Positions 7,518 through 17,042 of a DNA stretch of 64,000 bases are shown one piece after another. How positions within the stretch are numbered: the first letter of the stretch is position 1; every line of letters starts with the position of its first letter. The notes under the pieces were generated by a model. The model had not been told where the DNA came from. It did no database searches and saw only the letters and a list, made by a program, of their open reading frames with translations. The position numbers and the translations under genes are program-made. This DNA is from Priestia koreensis (GTDB lineage Bacteria > Bacillota > Bacilli > Bacillales > Bacillaceae_H): contig NZ_LILC01000030.1 in assembly GCF_001274935.1 (NCBI RefSeq), positions 1 through 64,000 on the forward strand, written 5' to 3'.

Positions 7518-10500
7518 ATGCGTCAATCAACATGGACCCCTAGTTTATTTAAAGACTATCATCTTCACGAACACGATGCGTGTGGTATTGTGTCAGTCAT
7601 TGAAAAAGAGAGAGAAGCAACAAAGAAAAATATTGAGGACTGCATTAATGCTCTTAACACGATGAATCACCGTGCCGGCTTTGTTAACGGCGAAGGTGAT
7701 GGAATTGGTGTACACATCGACTTACCAACTATTCTATGGAAAGAAAAACTATCTAAAGCTGGATTAAATGAAAGTTTAGTAGACCAAGATTCTTTTATTG
7801 TCGGTCACTTTTTTATTTCCAAGGAAGTTAGCAAGACTTCTGCGAAAAAGCGCATTTTATCAGTATTAGAAGGTCTAAATTTCGAATTAGTGTATGAAGC
7901 GGATAATATTACAAACTCAGACGTTCTAGGTCCTCTCGCTAAAAATGAAGAACCTTACTTCTGGCAGGTTGGACTTATTTCTAAAGATACCCATTCTATA
8001 AAGAAGAAAACATTTGAAGCAACGCTAGAAATTGAGAAAGATGCTGCTGTTCACGTATCTTCCTTAAGCAACTCTTATGTCGTTTATAAAGTAATGGGCG
8101 CTGGCGACACCCTAAAGGCTTACTACGAAGATCTAAAAAGTCCCGTGATTGCCTCAACGATGACGCTTGGTCACAATCGTTATTCAACCAATACACTTAC
8201 AAATTTTTTCCGTGTACAACCATTCAGCTTGTTAGGCCATAACGGAGAGATTAACACGGTAGCAAAGCTTCGTGACGAAGCGCGTATGATGAATGTTTCA
8301 CTAACAAATGGAGGTAGTGATTCACAGGATCTTGACCGAATTATTCAATCGCTTATTTCACGCGATGATTATTCTTTATTTGAGGCGGTCGACGTTCTCT
8401 TCCCTCCTATCGTAAACGAAATTAAAGCTTACCCACCTCACCTACAAGATTTGTACACGTATGTTCGAGAAGCGTGGGGACACTTTGCCCAAGGTCCTGC
8501 TGGAATTATTTCAAGATATGAAGACGAAGCTGTTTTCAGCGTGGATTCTTTAGGGCTTCGTCCATTGTGGAAATTAGAGACTGAGAGCTCTTACCTGTTC
8601 TCTTCTGAACCAGGAATTATTCCAAACGGCGAGTACGTTGCTGAACCTAAACCGTTAGGACCTGGAGAAAAAGTAGGCTTAAAATGGAATGCTGATGGAA
8701 AGATGGTCGTATTTGATTATCCAGCACTTCAGCAAGAAGTATACGAGCGGTTCTCTAAGCGTATCAAGCTAACTGACGACCGTCTTCGTCTTTCAACGCC
8801 CCATTATCCAACCAATGTTTTAATGACGAATTTAGGCAAAGTGTCTAATGGCCATTATGCGGCATTTGGTTGGGATCGTGAACATATACAGCTTATTGAA
8901 CAAATGGCTGATAACGGCGCCGAACCAATTCGCTCGTTAGGTCATGACGCGCCGCTTGCGGCTTTACATGGCGGTCGTAAAAACATTGCGGACTATATTA
9001 AAGAAAGCGTAGCTGTTGTTACGAATCCAGCCATTGACCGTGATCGTGAGACAGAGCACTTTTCTACGCGGGTCATCGTTGGGAAACGTCCATCTCTTTC
9101 TAAGAAAGAGGATAACGACTACGTTGTTGAACTACTCTCCCCTATCCTTATTGAAGGAGAGCAAGGAAATCGCTGTGCTGAATCACTTGAACAGCCTTCT
9201 TTTGATCAATTAGTAAATGACTATCAGCAAAAGCAGTTATCTTATTATTTGTCTGCTACGTTTAAAAATGGCGAATCAATCCCTGAAGCTTTAAAGCGTC
9301 TTGAAGAGGAAGCCACAGAAGCGGTATTAGGTGGGAAAACGCTGCTTATCATTGACGATGCACAGGCTCATCAAAACGGACAGTACTTTTTAGATCCTCA
9401 CCTTGTGACGGCTGCTTTAGATCAGGCGTTAGTAGAAAAACAGCTTCGCCGCGACTGTACGCTTCTTCTACGTTCAGGGGCCATTCGCTCGTTGCATGAC
9501 GTAGTAACTGCCTTTGGCTTAGGAGCAAATGTCATTAGTCCATATTTATTGTTTGCGACGGTCTTCGAAGAAACGGATCAGCCGACGTTAAATCTCTATT
9601 CCGCATTAATAAAAGGATTAGAAAAGGTCATTTCCACGATTGGAATTCATGAGCTTAGAGGATATGGACGTCTTTTCTCAGCAATTGGTTTACATGACGA
9701 CATTGCTGGAATTTTAAATGTTGTAAACTTCTTCGGTTCAACAACTCTCGTACACGATTGGGAGCAGATGAAGGAAGATTCAATTGCCAGAGCATCGGAA
9801 TACGAAGATGAGAAAGCACGTCCCGGGAAAACGTTCCACCTCTTCCCTCGTATCTGGAAAGCGATTGGAGAAGTCGCACAAACTGGATCGTACGATGCTT
9901 ATCGTGAAAAGTTAACCGAACAAGAGGAAGGAAATCCAACTACTATTCGTCATTTAACGAACATAACTTCATCTCCTAAACGCGTATCGCCTGAGAAGGT
10001 GGATGTTGGTGTAGGCGAACACAGCTTGCCATTCGTTATTGCTTCTATGTCATTTGGATCTCAAAATGAAATTGCGTTTAGAGCCTATGCTGAAGCAGCA
10101 AACCGCTTGAATATGGTGAGCTTAAATGGTGAAGGTGGCGAAATTAAAGATATGCTTGGCAAATATCCTCGTACACGAGGACAGCAAGTAGCATCTGGAC
10201 GTTTCGGTGTTAACGCTGAGCTTCTTAACTCTTCTAATCTATTGGAGATTAAGATCGGGCAAGGAGCAAAGCCTGGAGAAGGTGGGCATTTACCCGCATC
10301 AAAAGTAACGTTAAAAATTGCTGAAGCGCGTAATGCTACGGTCGGATCAGATTTAATTTCACCATCCAACAACCATGACATTTATTCCATTGAAGACTTA
10401 GCTCAAATGATTTCTGAGTTAAAAACAGCCAATGACCAAGCAAAAGTCGCGGTCAAAGTACCGGTTGTGCCAAACATCGGAACGATTGCTGTTGGGATTG

Positions 10501-11990
10501 CTAAAGCTGGAGCTGACATTATTACCTTAAGTGGTTTTGATGGAGGAACTGGTGCAGCACGTATCCATGCTCTTCAGCACGTAGGGTTACCAGTAGAAAT
10601 TGGCGTTAAAGCTGCTCATAATGCTCTTTTAGAAGCTGGACTACGTCAGAAGGTGGAAATTTGGGCTGACGGTGGAATTAAAAGTGCTCTTGATGTTGTC
10701 AAAATGATGATGCTTGGGGCAAATCGTATTGGATTTGGTACGTTGTCAATGATCGCAATTGGATGTACAACTTGTCGAGGCTGTCACCTTGATACGTGTC
10801 ATGTAGGAATTGCGACACAAATTGAGTCAGAAGCCCAAGCAAAAGAACATGGACTTCGTCGCTTCGTTCCTCGTCAACTAGATAATGCTGTTCAAGGGTT
10901 AACAAACCTCTTTACCGCTTTTGGCAATGAGCTAAAACAATTAGCTGGTGATCTCGGATTTGATCGTCTTCAAGATCTAGTAGGACGCTCTGACCTTTTA
11001 ACGCAAGCACGAGGAAAAGATCTTCTTGACCTTACCTACCTGCTTAAAACGGTGGATATTCAGCCTTTTGCACAGCCAGAAGTGGCAGCAAGCGTTGAAG
11101 AAGAACAATTAAGTGTAGCCGTCGGTAGCGAATATTTGGACTATCACGTTGAAAGTCTAGAAAAGTCGCGTTCGTATGATACAGTTACATCTGAACAGCG
11201 TATTCTAGGAAGTCGCGTTTCTTGTCACCGCGTGCGTAACCGTCTTGACGGCTCGTATAAAAAACTTCCTGCGATTAGCCTTCAATACAACAATGGCTCT
11301 ATTCCAGGAAATGGTTTAGGAGCTTACAATACGAGTGGTATTAACATTCAGGTAAGCGGTGGTGCCCAAGATGGAACTGGAAAAACATCTTTTGGAGGCA
11401 GTATTTCAATTCTAAAATCACCGGGTAAAAATGGTGGCTATTATAACGGATCTGTTGGTAAAGGATTTGGATACGGTGCACAAAGCGGCCTTCTTTTAGC
11501 ACAAGGAAATGCTGATGCACGTGCTGGTATTCGTCTATCAGGGGCCGACATGATTATTGGGGGCAAAGTAGTATCCCCTATTCCTGAGGAAGAGCACGGA
11601 AATATTGGCGTGAATGCCAACATTAAAGGGTTTGCCTTTGAGTATATGACGAACGGTCGTGGCCTTGTAATGGGTGATCCTGGTCCTTGGATTTGTGCGG
11701 GGATGACAGGTGGAGTTGTATATCTTCGCCATCAGCCTGAAATGGGTCTAACAAAAGAAGCCCTAAAGCGCCGAATTGCAAAGGGAGCGAAAGTTGACCT
11801 TTCTCCTTTAAATGCAAAAGGTTTAGCAGATGTGAAAGAGCTGTTAACATTATACTCAAATGAGTTAACAAATCAGGGGCAGCTTGATGAAGCCAAAGAA
11901 ATCGAAAAATTAGCTTCAAATCCGTCTGCTTATTTTCTACAAGTTATCCCAAGCAAAGAACAGGCAGACCCTTCAGTATCAACCGAATGA
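7518..11990 (+). CDS. gltA: Glutamate synthase large subunit (orphan)
   Basis: A 1490-residue glutamate synthase that transfers the glutamine amide to 2-oxoglutarate. Domains in order: class II glutamine amidotransferase starting at Cys22 in HDACGIV after a short propeptide (to about 430); central domain (about 470-760); FMN-binding synthase domain (about 830-1190) with the cysteine cluster GCTTCRGCHLDTC for an iron-sulphur centre; and a GXGXG beta-helix domain with repeated G-rich turns (about 1230-1440). No small-subunit gene follows, so it may use a distant GltB or ferredoxin. The ATG has only a weak ribosome site; a strong GGAGGTG lies 50 bases upstream, before a short frame ending 11 bases ahead. 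Confidence 0.85.
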   Translation: MRQSTWTPSLFKDYHLHEHDACGIVSVIEKEREATKKNIEDCINALNTMNHRAGFVNGEGDGIGVHIDLPTILWKEKLSKAGLNESLVDQDSFIVGHFFISKEVSKTSAKKRILSVLEGLNFELVYEADNITNSDVLGPLAKNEEPYFWQVGLISKDTHSIKKKTFEATLEIEKDAAVHVSSLSNSYVVYKVMGAGDTLKAYYEDLKSPVIASTMTLGHNRYSTNTLTNFFRVQPFSLLGHNGEINTVAKLRDEARMMNVSLTNGGSDSQDLDRIIQSLISRDDYSLFEAVDVLFPPIVNEIKAYPPHLQDLYTYVREAWGHFAQGPAGIISRYEDEAVFSVDSLGLRPLWKLETESSYLFSSEPGIIPNGEYVAEPKPLGPGEKVGLKWNADGKMVVFDYPALQQEVYERFSKRIKLTDDRLRLSTPHYPTNVLMTNLGKVSNGHYAAFGWDREHIQLIEQMADNGAEPIRSLGHDAPLAALHGGRKNIADYIKESVAVVTNPAIDRDRETEHFSTRVIVGKRPSLSKKEDNDYVVELLSPILIEGEQGNRCAESLEQPSFDQLVNDYQQKQLSYYLSATFKNGESIPEALKRLEEEATEAVLGGKTLLIIDDAQAHQNGQYFLDPHLVTAALDQALVEKQLRRDCTLLLRSGAIRSLHDVVTAFGLGANVISPYLLFATVFEETDQPTLNLYSALIKGLEKVISTIGIHELRGYGRLFSAIGLHDDIAGILNVVNFFGSTTLVHDWEQMKEDSIARASEYEDEKARPGKTFHLFPRIWKAIGEVAQTGSYDAYREKLTEQEEGNPTTIRHLTNITSSPKRVSPEKVDVGVGEHSLPFVIASMSFGSQNEIAFRAYAEAANRLNMVSLNGEGGEIKDMLGKYPRTRGQQVASGRFGVNAELLNSSNLLEIKIGQGAKPGEGGHLPASKVTLKIAEARNATVGSDLISPSNNHDIYSIEDLAQMISELKTANDQAKVAVKVPVVPNIGTIAVGIAKAGADIITLSGFDGGTGAARIHALQHVGLPVEIGVKAAHNALLEAGLRQKVEIWADGGIKSALDVVKMMMLGANRIGFGTLSMIAIGCTTCRGCHLDTCHVGIATQIESEAQAKEHGLRRFVPRQLDNAVQGLTNLFTAFGNELKQLAGDLGFDRLQDLVGRSDLLTQARGKDLLDLTYLLKTVDIQPFAQPEVAASVEEEQLSVAVGSEYLDYHVESLEKSRSYDTVTSEQRILGSRVSCHRVRNRLDGSYKKLPAISLQYNNGSIPGNGLGAYNTSGINIQVSGGAQDGTGKTSFGGSISILKSPGKNGGYYNGSVGKGFGYGAQSGLLLAQGNADARAGIRLSGADMIIGGKVVSPIPEEEHGNIGVNANIKGFAFEYMTNGRGLVMGDPGPWICAGMTGGVVYLRHQPEMGLTKEALKRRIAKGAKVDLSPLNAKGLADVKELLTLYSNELTNQGQLDEAKEIEKLASNPSAYFLQVIPSKEQADPSVSTE

Positions 11991-12014
11991 TGTCCCACAC
12001 AACAAAATATTGTT

Positions 12015-12051
12015 AAAAAATCCCGCTTTTTGGCGGGATTTTTATTTTTTT
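12015..12051 (+). terminator. Terminator after gltA
   Basis: AATCCCGC / GCGGGATT stem followed by TTTTATTTTTTT. Confidence 0.9.
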
Positions 12052-12162
12052 AACTCTTGATATAATTCGCTAAACCTTGTATATTATGTTATTGTTTACT
12101 TTAATTTATTAAGGATAATAAATAAGAAAAGAATTATTATCGGAAAGGAATTTAAGAATCAA

Positions 12163-13251
12163 ATGAAACTTGGAGCCCGCATTTTAAAAACGGGGATTGC
12201 CATTACGCTTGCTTTAGTTCTAGCTAAGTATCTAGGGAGCCCTTCTCCTATCTTTGCGGGAATTGCTGCGATATTTGCGATTCAACCATCGATTTATCGC
12301 TCTTACCTAACCGTGCTTGAACAAGTACAAGGAAACGTAATTGGCGCGTTATTAGCGGTAGTTTTTGTACTGATCTTTGGTAATAATCCTTTCATTATTG
12401 GACTAACAGCTGTTATTGTTATTGGTATCAACTTAAAACTTAAAATTAATAATACCATTGGTTTAGCCTTAGTAACGGTCTTGTCCATCATGGAGAGCAC
12501 TAGCGATCACTTTGTTTTATTTGCACTTATACGTTTTAGTACTATCTTGCTCGGTGTACTTTCAGCCTTTGCGGTAAACTTAATTTTTCTCCCACCTAAG
12601 TATGAAACAAAGCTTTACTATAAAATTGTTTATACAACGGAAGAAATCATTAAGTGGATTCGTATTAGCATGCGCCAAGCAACAGAATACACTCTTTTAA
12701 AAGCTGATATTAGTAAAATTAAAGATCAAATCAAACGCATGGATCAATTCTTTGATTTTTACAAAGAAGAGCGTACGCATTCGAAGAAAAATAGGTATGT
12801 AAAATCAAGAAAGCTAGTTCTCTTTCGCCAAATGATTGTTACAACAAATGCCTCTTATAAAATTTTAAAATTGTTACACCGCTTAGAGAATGATATCTTG
12901 CATCTTCCTAAAAATATGCAAGACTTAATTACGAGCGAAATAGAATGCTTACTAGGATATCACGAGCACCTAATGCTCAAATTTATCGGCAAAATTAAAG
13001 TCCAGCAAACTGAACCCATTGCAGATGAGGTTTGCACAGGTAGACGCGCTCTTATTCACGCGTTTATGCAACAGCGATTACAAGAAGAGGATAGCGACAA
13101 TAAAGCAGTTTATCACCTGTTCCCTGTTGTAGCAGCTATTCTAGAATATAGTGACCATTTGGATCATTTAGAGACGTTAATTGATAGCTTTCATAGCTAT
13201 CATAAAGACATCAACGAATTTCAAATTGAAGATGCACCTGAACTTGAATAG
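12163..13251 (+). CDS. ygaE: Aromatic acid exporter family (FUSC-like) membrane protein
   Basis: A 362-residue protein with four to five closely spaced membrane helices in residues 8-145, then a long soluble helical domain (150-362), the layout of the ArAE_1/FUSC family linked with export of aromatic acids. The segment PSPIFAGIAAIFAIQPSIYR is the typical conserved first repeat. The place between gsaB and ygaD matches ygaE of B. subtilis. It starts at ATG after AAAGGA. Substrate unknown. It shares a bidirectional terminator with the peptide transport operon. Confidence 0.8.
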   Translation: MKLGARILKTGIAITLALVLAKYLGSPSPIFAGIAAIFAIQPSIYRSYLTVLEQVQGNVIGALLAVVFVLIFGNNPFIIGLTAVIVIGINLKLKINNTIGLALVTVLSIMESTSDHFVLFALIRFSTILLGVLSAFAVNLIFLPPKYETKLYYKIVYTTEEIIKWIRISMRQATEYTLLKADISKIKDQIKRMDQFFDFYKEERTHSKKNRYVKSRKLVLFRQMIVTTNASYKILKLLHRLENDILHLPKNMQDLITSEIECLLGYHEHLMLKFIGKIKVQQTEPIADEVCTGRRALIHAFMQQRLQEEDSDNKAVYHLFPVVAAILEYSDHLDHLETLIDSFHSYHKDINEFQIEDAPELE

Positions 13252-13290
13252 AAAAAATCCTGGAGCGATGCTCCAGGATTTTTTAATTTT
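13252..13290. terminator. Bidirectional terminator, ygaE and peptide transporter operon
   Basis: AAAAAATCCTGGAG / CTCCAGGATTTTTT hairpin between two convergent stop codons. Confidence 0.9.
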
Positions 13291-14185
13291 TCATTCTTGG
13301 GTCTAGCGCATCGCGTAAACCGTCTCCCATTAGGTTAAATCCTAGAACCGTCAGCATAATGGCGATTCCGGGAAAGACCATCGTCCAAGGAGCCTGTACT
13401 AAAAACGTTTTAGAATCTGCTAGCATCTTCCCCCACTCAGGTTCTGGGGCTCTCGCACCTAATCCTAAAAACCCAAGAGCAGCTGCTTCAATAATTGCCG
13501 TTGCGATAGCAAGCGTACCCTGTACAATAATTGGTGTCATACTATTTGGCAAAATATGATGGAAAAGAATACGGCTGTCCTTCATCCCAATTGCTTTCGC
13601 TGACAGAATGTACTCCTCTTGTTTAACGCTCAATACTTTGGATCGTATAAGACGTCCGAAGTTCGGAATATTTATAACTGCAATTGCAATCAAAGCATTT
13701 TCCAAGGAAGGTCCTAATACCGCTACGATTCCAATTGCTAATAAAATACTTGGGAAAGCAAGCATAATATCGAAAACTCGTGAAATGACCGTATCAATCC
13801 ATTTCCCATAGTATCCTGCTAAAATCCCAAGCAAGCTTCCTACTATCACAGATCCTAAAACGGCTACAAAGCCTACCCACAGAGAGATTCTCGCTCCGTA
13901 TATGACACGTGAAAGGATGTCCCGACCAAAATCATCCGTGCCAAACCAGTGCTCGCTTGAAGGAGGCTGAAGCTTTTTCGAGATCATCTGCTCATTGAAT
14001 CCCTGCGGTGCAATCCACGGTGCAGCAAGTGCCAATATAATAAAGAAAAGCACGATGCCTGTCCCAATGACCGCTAGTTTATTTTTACGAAATCCCCTCC
14101 ATGCTTCTTTCCACGGAGAAATGGACTCATCTTGCTGTGGTGCCGAAGGCGGTAGGAAAGCTTCTTTTCTCGCTAGTTCTGCCAT
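13283..14185 (-). CDS. Peptide ABC transporter permease (DppC/AppC type)
   Basis: A 300-residue inner-membrane permease with an N-terminal OppC_N segment (WRGFRKNKLAVIG, residues 28-41) and six predicted helices. The EAA loop near residue 215 reads EAAALGFLGLGARAPEPEWG, the usual contact with the ATPases. It is the last gene of the operon, 18 bases after its partner permease. It imports di- or oligopeptides together with the other four proteins. The gene order D-F-A-B-C is that of the B. subtilis app operon, while the binding protein looks more DppA-like, so the exact substrate is open. Confidence 0.88.
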   Translation of the reverse strand: MAELARKEAFLPPSAPQQDESISPWKEAWRGFRKNKLAVIGTGIVLFFIILALAAPWIAPQGFNEQMISKKLQPPSSEHWFGTDDFGRDILSRVIYGARISLWVGFVAVLGSVIVGSLLGILAGYYGKWIDTVISRVFDIMLAFPSILLAIGIVAVLGPSLENALIAIAVINIPNFGRLIRSKVLSVKQEEYILSAKAIGMKDSRILFHHILPNSMTPIIVQGTLAIATAIIEAAALGFLGLGARAPEPEWGKMLADSKTFLVQAPWTMVFPGIAIMLTVLGFNLMGDGLRDALDPRMKN

Positions 14186-14203
14186 AATAACACCTCTCCA
14201 TTC

Positions 14204-15208
14204 CTAATTATATTTAATACGTGGATCAACAACTGCGTACAACAGATCGACAATTAAATTGATCAGCACGAACAAAATAGCAATAATTAAAATTCCTGAT
14301 TGAATAACAGGATAGTCACGATAACCGATCGCTTCGTAAATATAGCGTCCAATTCCAGGCCAGCTGAAGATTGTTTCGGTTAAAATTGCACCACCTAGTA
14401 ACAAGCCAAACTGTAATCCGATAATCGTAATAATAGGAATGACGGCATTTTTCAAACAGTGTTTATATACGACCCAAAACATTTTCAACCCTTTTGCACG
14501 AGCTGTGCGGATGAAGTCTGAACGCATGACCTCAAGCATACTTGAGCGCGTAATGCGAGCGATAATGGCCATTGGAATTGTTGCAAGCGCAAGGCTTGGT
14601 AAAATTAAATGTTGAATGACGGTCCAGAATTGATCAAAGCGCCCCTGTATCAACGTATCGATAATATAGAGATGTGTGATGGCCTCTATAGGCGCCCTTA
14701 CATCCTCCCGGCCCATCGTTGGAAGCCAGTCAAGATTGATCGCAAATGCCCACTGCTCCATCAGCCCAAGCCAGAAAATAGGAATGGACACGCCAATTAA
14801 GGCGAGAAGCATTGCGACATAGTCAAACCAGGAATTTTGGAACCATGCACTAATAATGCCGGCATTTACACCAATTACGATGGCAATAATAATCGCCACT
14901 AGTGATAACTCAATTGTTGCGGCTAAATACGGCCAAATCTCTTCACTAATCGGTGATTTTGTACGCAGTGAGTCTCCTAAATTCCCTGTGAATAGATCCC
15001 CTAGATAGTGAAAATATTGAATATACCAAGGCTGATCTAAGCCAAGCTGTTTCGTTAAGTTCGCGATTGATTCTTTTGTAGCTAACTGACCTAATATCAC
15101 CTGAGCTGGATCTCCAGGTATGGCACGAATCATAAAAAATACCACTAGAGAAAGGCCCAATAGAACAGGAATTAACATTAATACTCGTCGTGTAATATAT
15201 GAGAACAT
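14204..15208 (-). CDS. Peptide ABC transporter permease (DppB/AppB type)
   Basis: A 334-residue permease with six predicted helices. The N-terminal signature is YITRRVLMLIPVLLGLSLVVFFMIRAIPGDPA, given here by its position (residues 4-36), and the EAA loop is around GLLLGGAILTETIFSWPGIG (residues 265-284). It starts at ATG 15208 after GGAAG. It is separated from the binding-protein gene by a 130-base gap holding a strong hairpin without a T run, which probably sets its expression below that of the binding protein. Confidence 0.88.
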   Translation of the reverse strand: MFSYITRRVLMLIPVLLGLSLVVFFMIRAIPGDPAQVILGQLATKESIANLTKQLGLDQPWYIQYFHYLGDLFTGNLGDSLRTKSPISEEIWPYLAATIELSLVAIIIAIVIGVNAGIISAWFQNSWFDYVAMLLALIGVSIPIFWLGLMEQWAFAINLDWLPTMGREDVRAPIEAITHLYIIDTLIQGRFDQFWTVIQHLILPSLALATIPMAIIARITRSSMLEVMRSDFIRTARAKGLKMFWVVYKHCLKNAVIPIITIIGLQFGLLLGGAILTETIFSWPGIGRYIYEAIGYRDYPVIQSGILIIAILFVLINLIVDLLYAVVDPRIKYN

Positions 15209-15269
15209 TTTCTCACTTCCTTTATGGTGGAATGCTTGTCCAAAATGACTATGTATGAATGTTCAAATG

Positions 15270-15319
15270 AAATCGCCCTCTTCCTCCTTACCATCACGGA
15301 GAGGTGAATTGGGCGATTT
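15270..15319 (-). promoter_or_regulatory. Intercistronic hairpin between binding protein and permease genes
   Basis: AAATCGCCC and GGGCGATTT pair across 32 bases that contain a further CCTCTCC/GGAGGA-type pairing. There is no T run after it, so it looks like an RNA-stabilising or partial stop element rather than a full terminator. Confidence 0.6.
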
Positions 15320-15341
15320 TCATTTAACTATTTATGACCAA

Positions 15342-16928
15342 TTATTTAAAATAAACGCCTAAGAACTTATCAGATCCAGTTGGATGTGGATGGAACCCTT
15401 CTAAATTCGCTTTTGCAGCAAGAGCTGGGTTTGAGTACACAAGTGGAATCCACGGTGCATCATCTTTAATAATTGCTTGAGCCTGCTTGTAAAGCTCATT
15501 ACGTTTTGCTTGATCTACCTCTGTTTGTGCTTGAATTAATAAATCGTGCACTTTTGGGTTTTTATAGTACGTATAGTTGTTACTTCCGATTGAATCTTGG
15601 TCAAGAAGTACATATAAGAAGTTGTCAGCATCACCGTTATCACCAGTCCATCCTAATAAGAACGTATCTGCTTCCCCTTTACGTGCTTTTTCAAGGTATG
15701 TTGCCCACTCATACGTAACGATTTTTGCTTTTACACCAATCTTTTCGAAGTTTGCTTGAAGTGCTTCCGCAATCTTTTGTCCATCTGGCATATATGGTCG
15801 CGCTACAGGCATTGCCCAAAGTTCAATGCTAAAACCATCTTTGTAGCCAGCTTCTGCAAGAAGTTTCTTCGCCTTATCTAAGTCAAAATCGTAATCTTTT
15901 AATTCATCATTGTAGCCTTCTACTACTGGAGGCATTGGATTTACTGCTGGTTTTGCTTCTCCTGCATAGAAACCTTCAATAAGCTCTTTTTTGTTTACTG
16001 CATAGTTCAGTGCTTGACGTACTTTTTTATCTTTTAAAGGCCCTCTTGTGCTTGTTAAACCAAGGTAAGCTACGTTTAATGAAGGACGTGTAATAACTTG
16101 AAGGTTAGAATCACTCTTCACAGACGGAACATCACTGTAGTTCACTCCATCAATTAAATCTACTTCTCCTGTTTTTAACGCGTTTAGTCGCGCAGAGTTT
16201 TCAGGAATAACGGTAAAAATAACTTTCTCTAATTTTGGCTCATCTTTTACCCAATAGTCTTTGTTCTTTTCAATTGTAATACGATCGTTTTCTTTCCATT
16301 CCACAAACTTGTATGGACCTGTACCTACTGGATTTTTCATGTATTTGTCGCCATATTTTTTAATCGCCTCTGGAGAAGAGATGGCGAATGCACCCATTCC
16401 AAGGTTTTTAAAGAATGGCGCAAGCGGATGTTTTAGTTTAAATTCAACCGTAGTTGCATCCTTTGCTGTTACACTCTCAATAACATCACCAAACTGTGAG
16501 TTATAATAGTAGAATTGCTCTTTGTTTCCTGCTTTCCAGCGATTGAAGTTAAATACAACTGCCTCTGCGTTAAAGTCGCTTCCATCTTGGAATTTGATTC
16601 CTTCACGAAGCTTTAGTGTTTGTACTAAACCATCGTCAGAAGTACTCCACTCAGTTGCTAAACCTGGTGTTAAATCCGTGCTACTTTCTTTAAAATCAAT
16701 CAATGTATCAAAAATATTTTCCGTTACTTTAAATGACTCACCATCTGTTGCTGTAGCTGGGTCAAGGGAAACAGAATCCCCACCGCGCCCGTACACAAGC
16801 GTCGTTTGTTTATCACCACTGCTACTGTCGCCGCCACCTTTGCCACTTGTGCTAGACTTTCCGCATCCAGCTAGTACAATTGAGAGCGCTAATACCATTG
16901 TTAAAAGCACGGTATACCACTTTTTCAC
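15342..16928 (-). CDS. Peptide-binding lipoprotein (SBP family 5, DppA-like)
   Basis: A 528-residue extracellular solute-binding lipoprotein. Residues 1-21 are a lipoprotein signal peptide with lipobox LAGC, so Cys22 is lipidated and anchors it to the membrane. A Ser/Gly-rich linker follows (23-42), then the two-lobed binding domain. GWTGDNGDADNF near residue 425 and FYYYNSQFGDVIESV near residue 155 are typical of the DppA dipeptide group. It sits between appF-like and appB-like genes. It is probably the most abundant product of the operon, given the hairpin downstream. Substrate di- or oligopeptides by family; not proven. Confidence 0.88.
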   Translation of the reverse strand: MKKWYTVLLTMVLALSIVLAGCGKSSTSGKGGGDSSSGDKQTTLVYGRGGDSVSLDPATATDGESFKVTENIFDTLIDFKESSTDLTPGLATEWSTSDDGLVQTLKLREGIKFQDGSDFNAEAVVFNFNRWKAGNKEQFYYYNSQFGDVIESVTAKDATTVEFKLKHPLAPFFKNLGMGAFAISSPEAIKKYGDKYMKNPVGTGPYKFVEWKENDRITIEKNKDYWVKDEPKLEKVIFTVIPENSARLNALKTGEVDLIDGVNYSDVPSVKSDSNLQVITRPSLNVAYLGLTSTRGPLKDKKVRQALNYAVNKKELIEGFYAGEAKPAVNPMPPVVEGYNDELKDYDFDLDKAKKLLAEAGYKDGFSIELWAMPVARPYMPDGQKIAEALQANFEKIGVKAKIVTYEWATYLEKARKGEADTFLLGWTGDNGDADNFLYVLLDQDSIGSNNYTYYKNPKVHDLLIQAQTEVDQAKRNELYKQAQAIIKDDAPWIPLVYSNPALAAKANLEGFHPHPTGSDKFLGVYFK

Positions 16929-17042
16929 TTAAAATCCCCCTTTGATTTTATCTATTTTTTTAACAGGTGTTTAACCTGAAAAAACCAGTATTAACAGAGT
17001 AAAATAGTCCTACCTATAAATATCTATACGTTTCCTAGAAAT

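Noticed and set aside
7483..7665. 60-codon frame overlapping the start of gltA
   Set aside because: It overlaps the conserved gltA amidotransferase region in another frame and matches no family.
9655..11919. Several minus-strand frames inside gltA
   Set aside because: They are shadows of a long real gene, without ribosome sites or recognisable domains.
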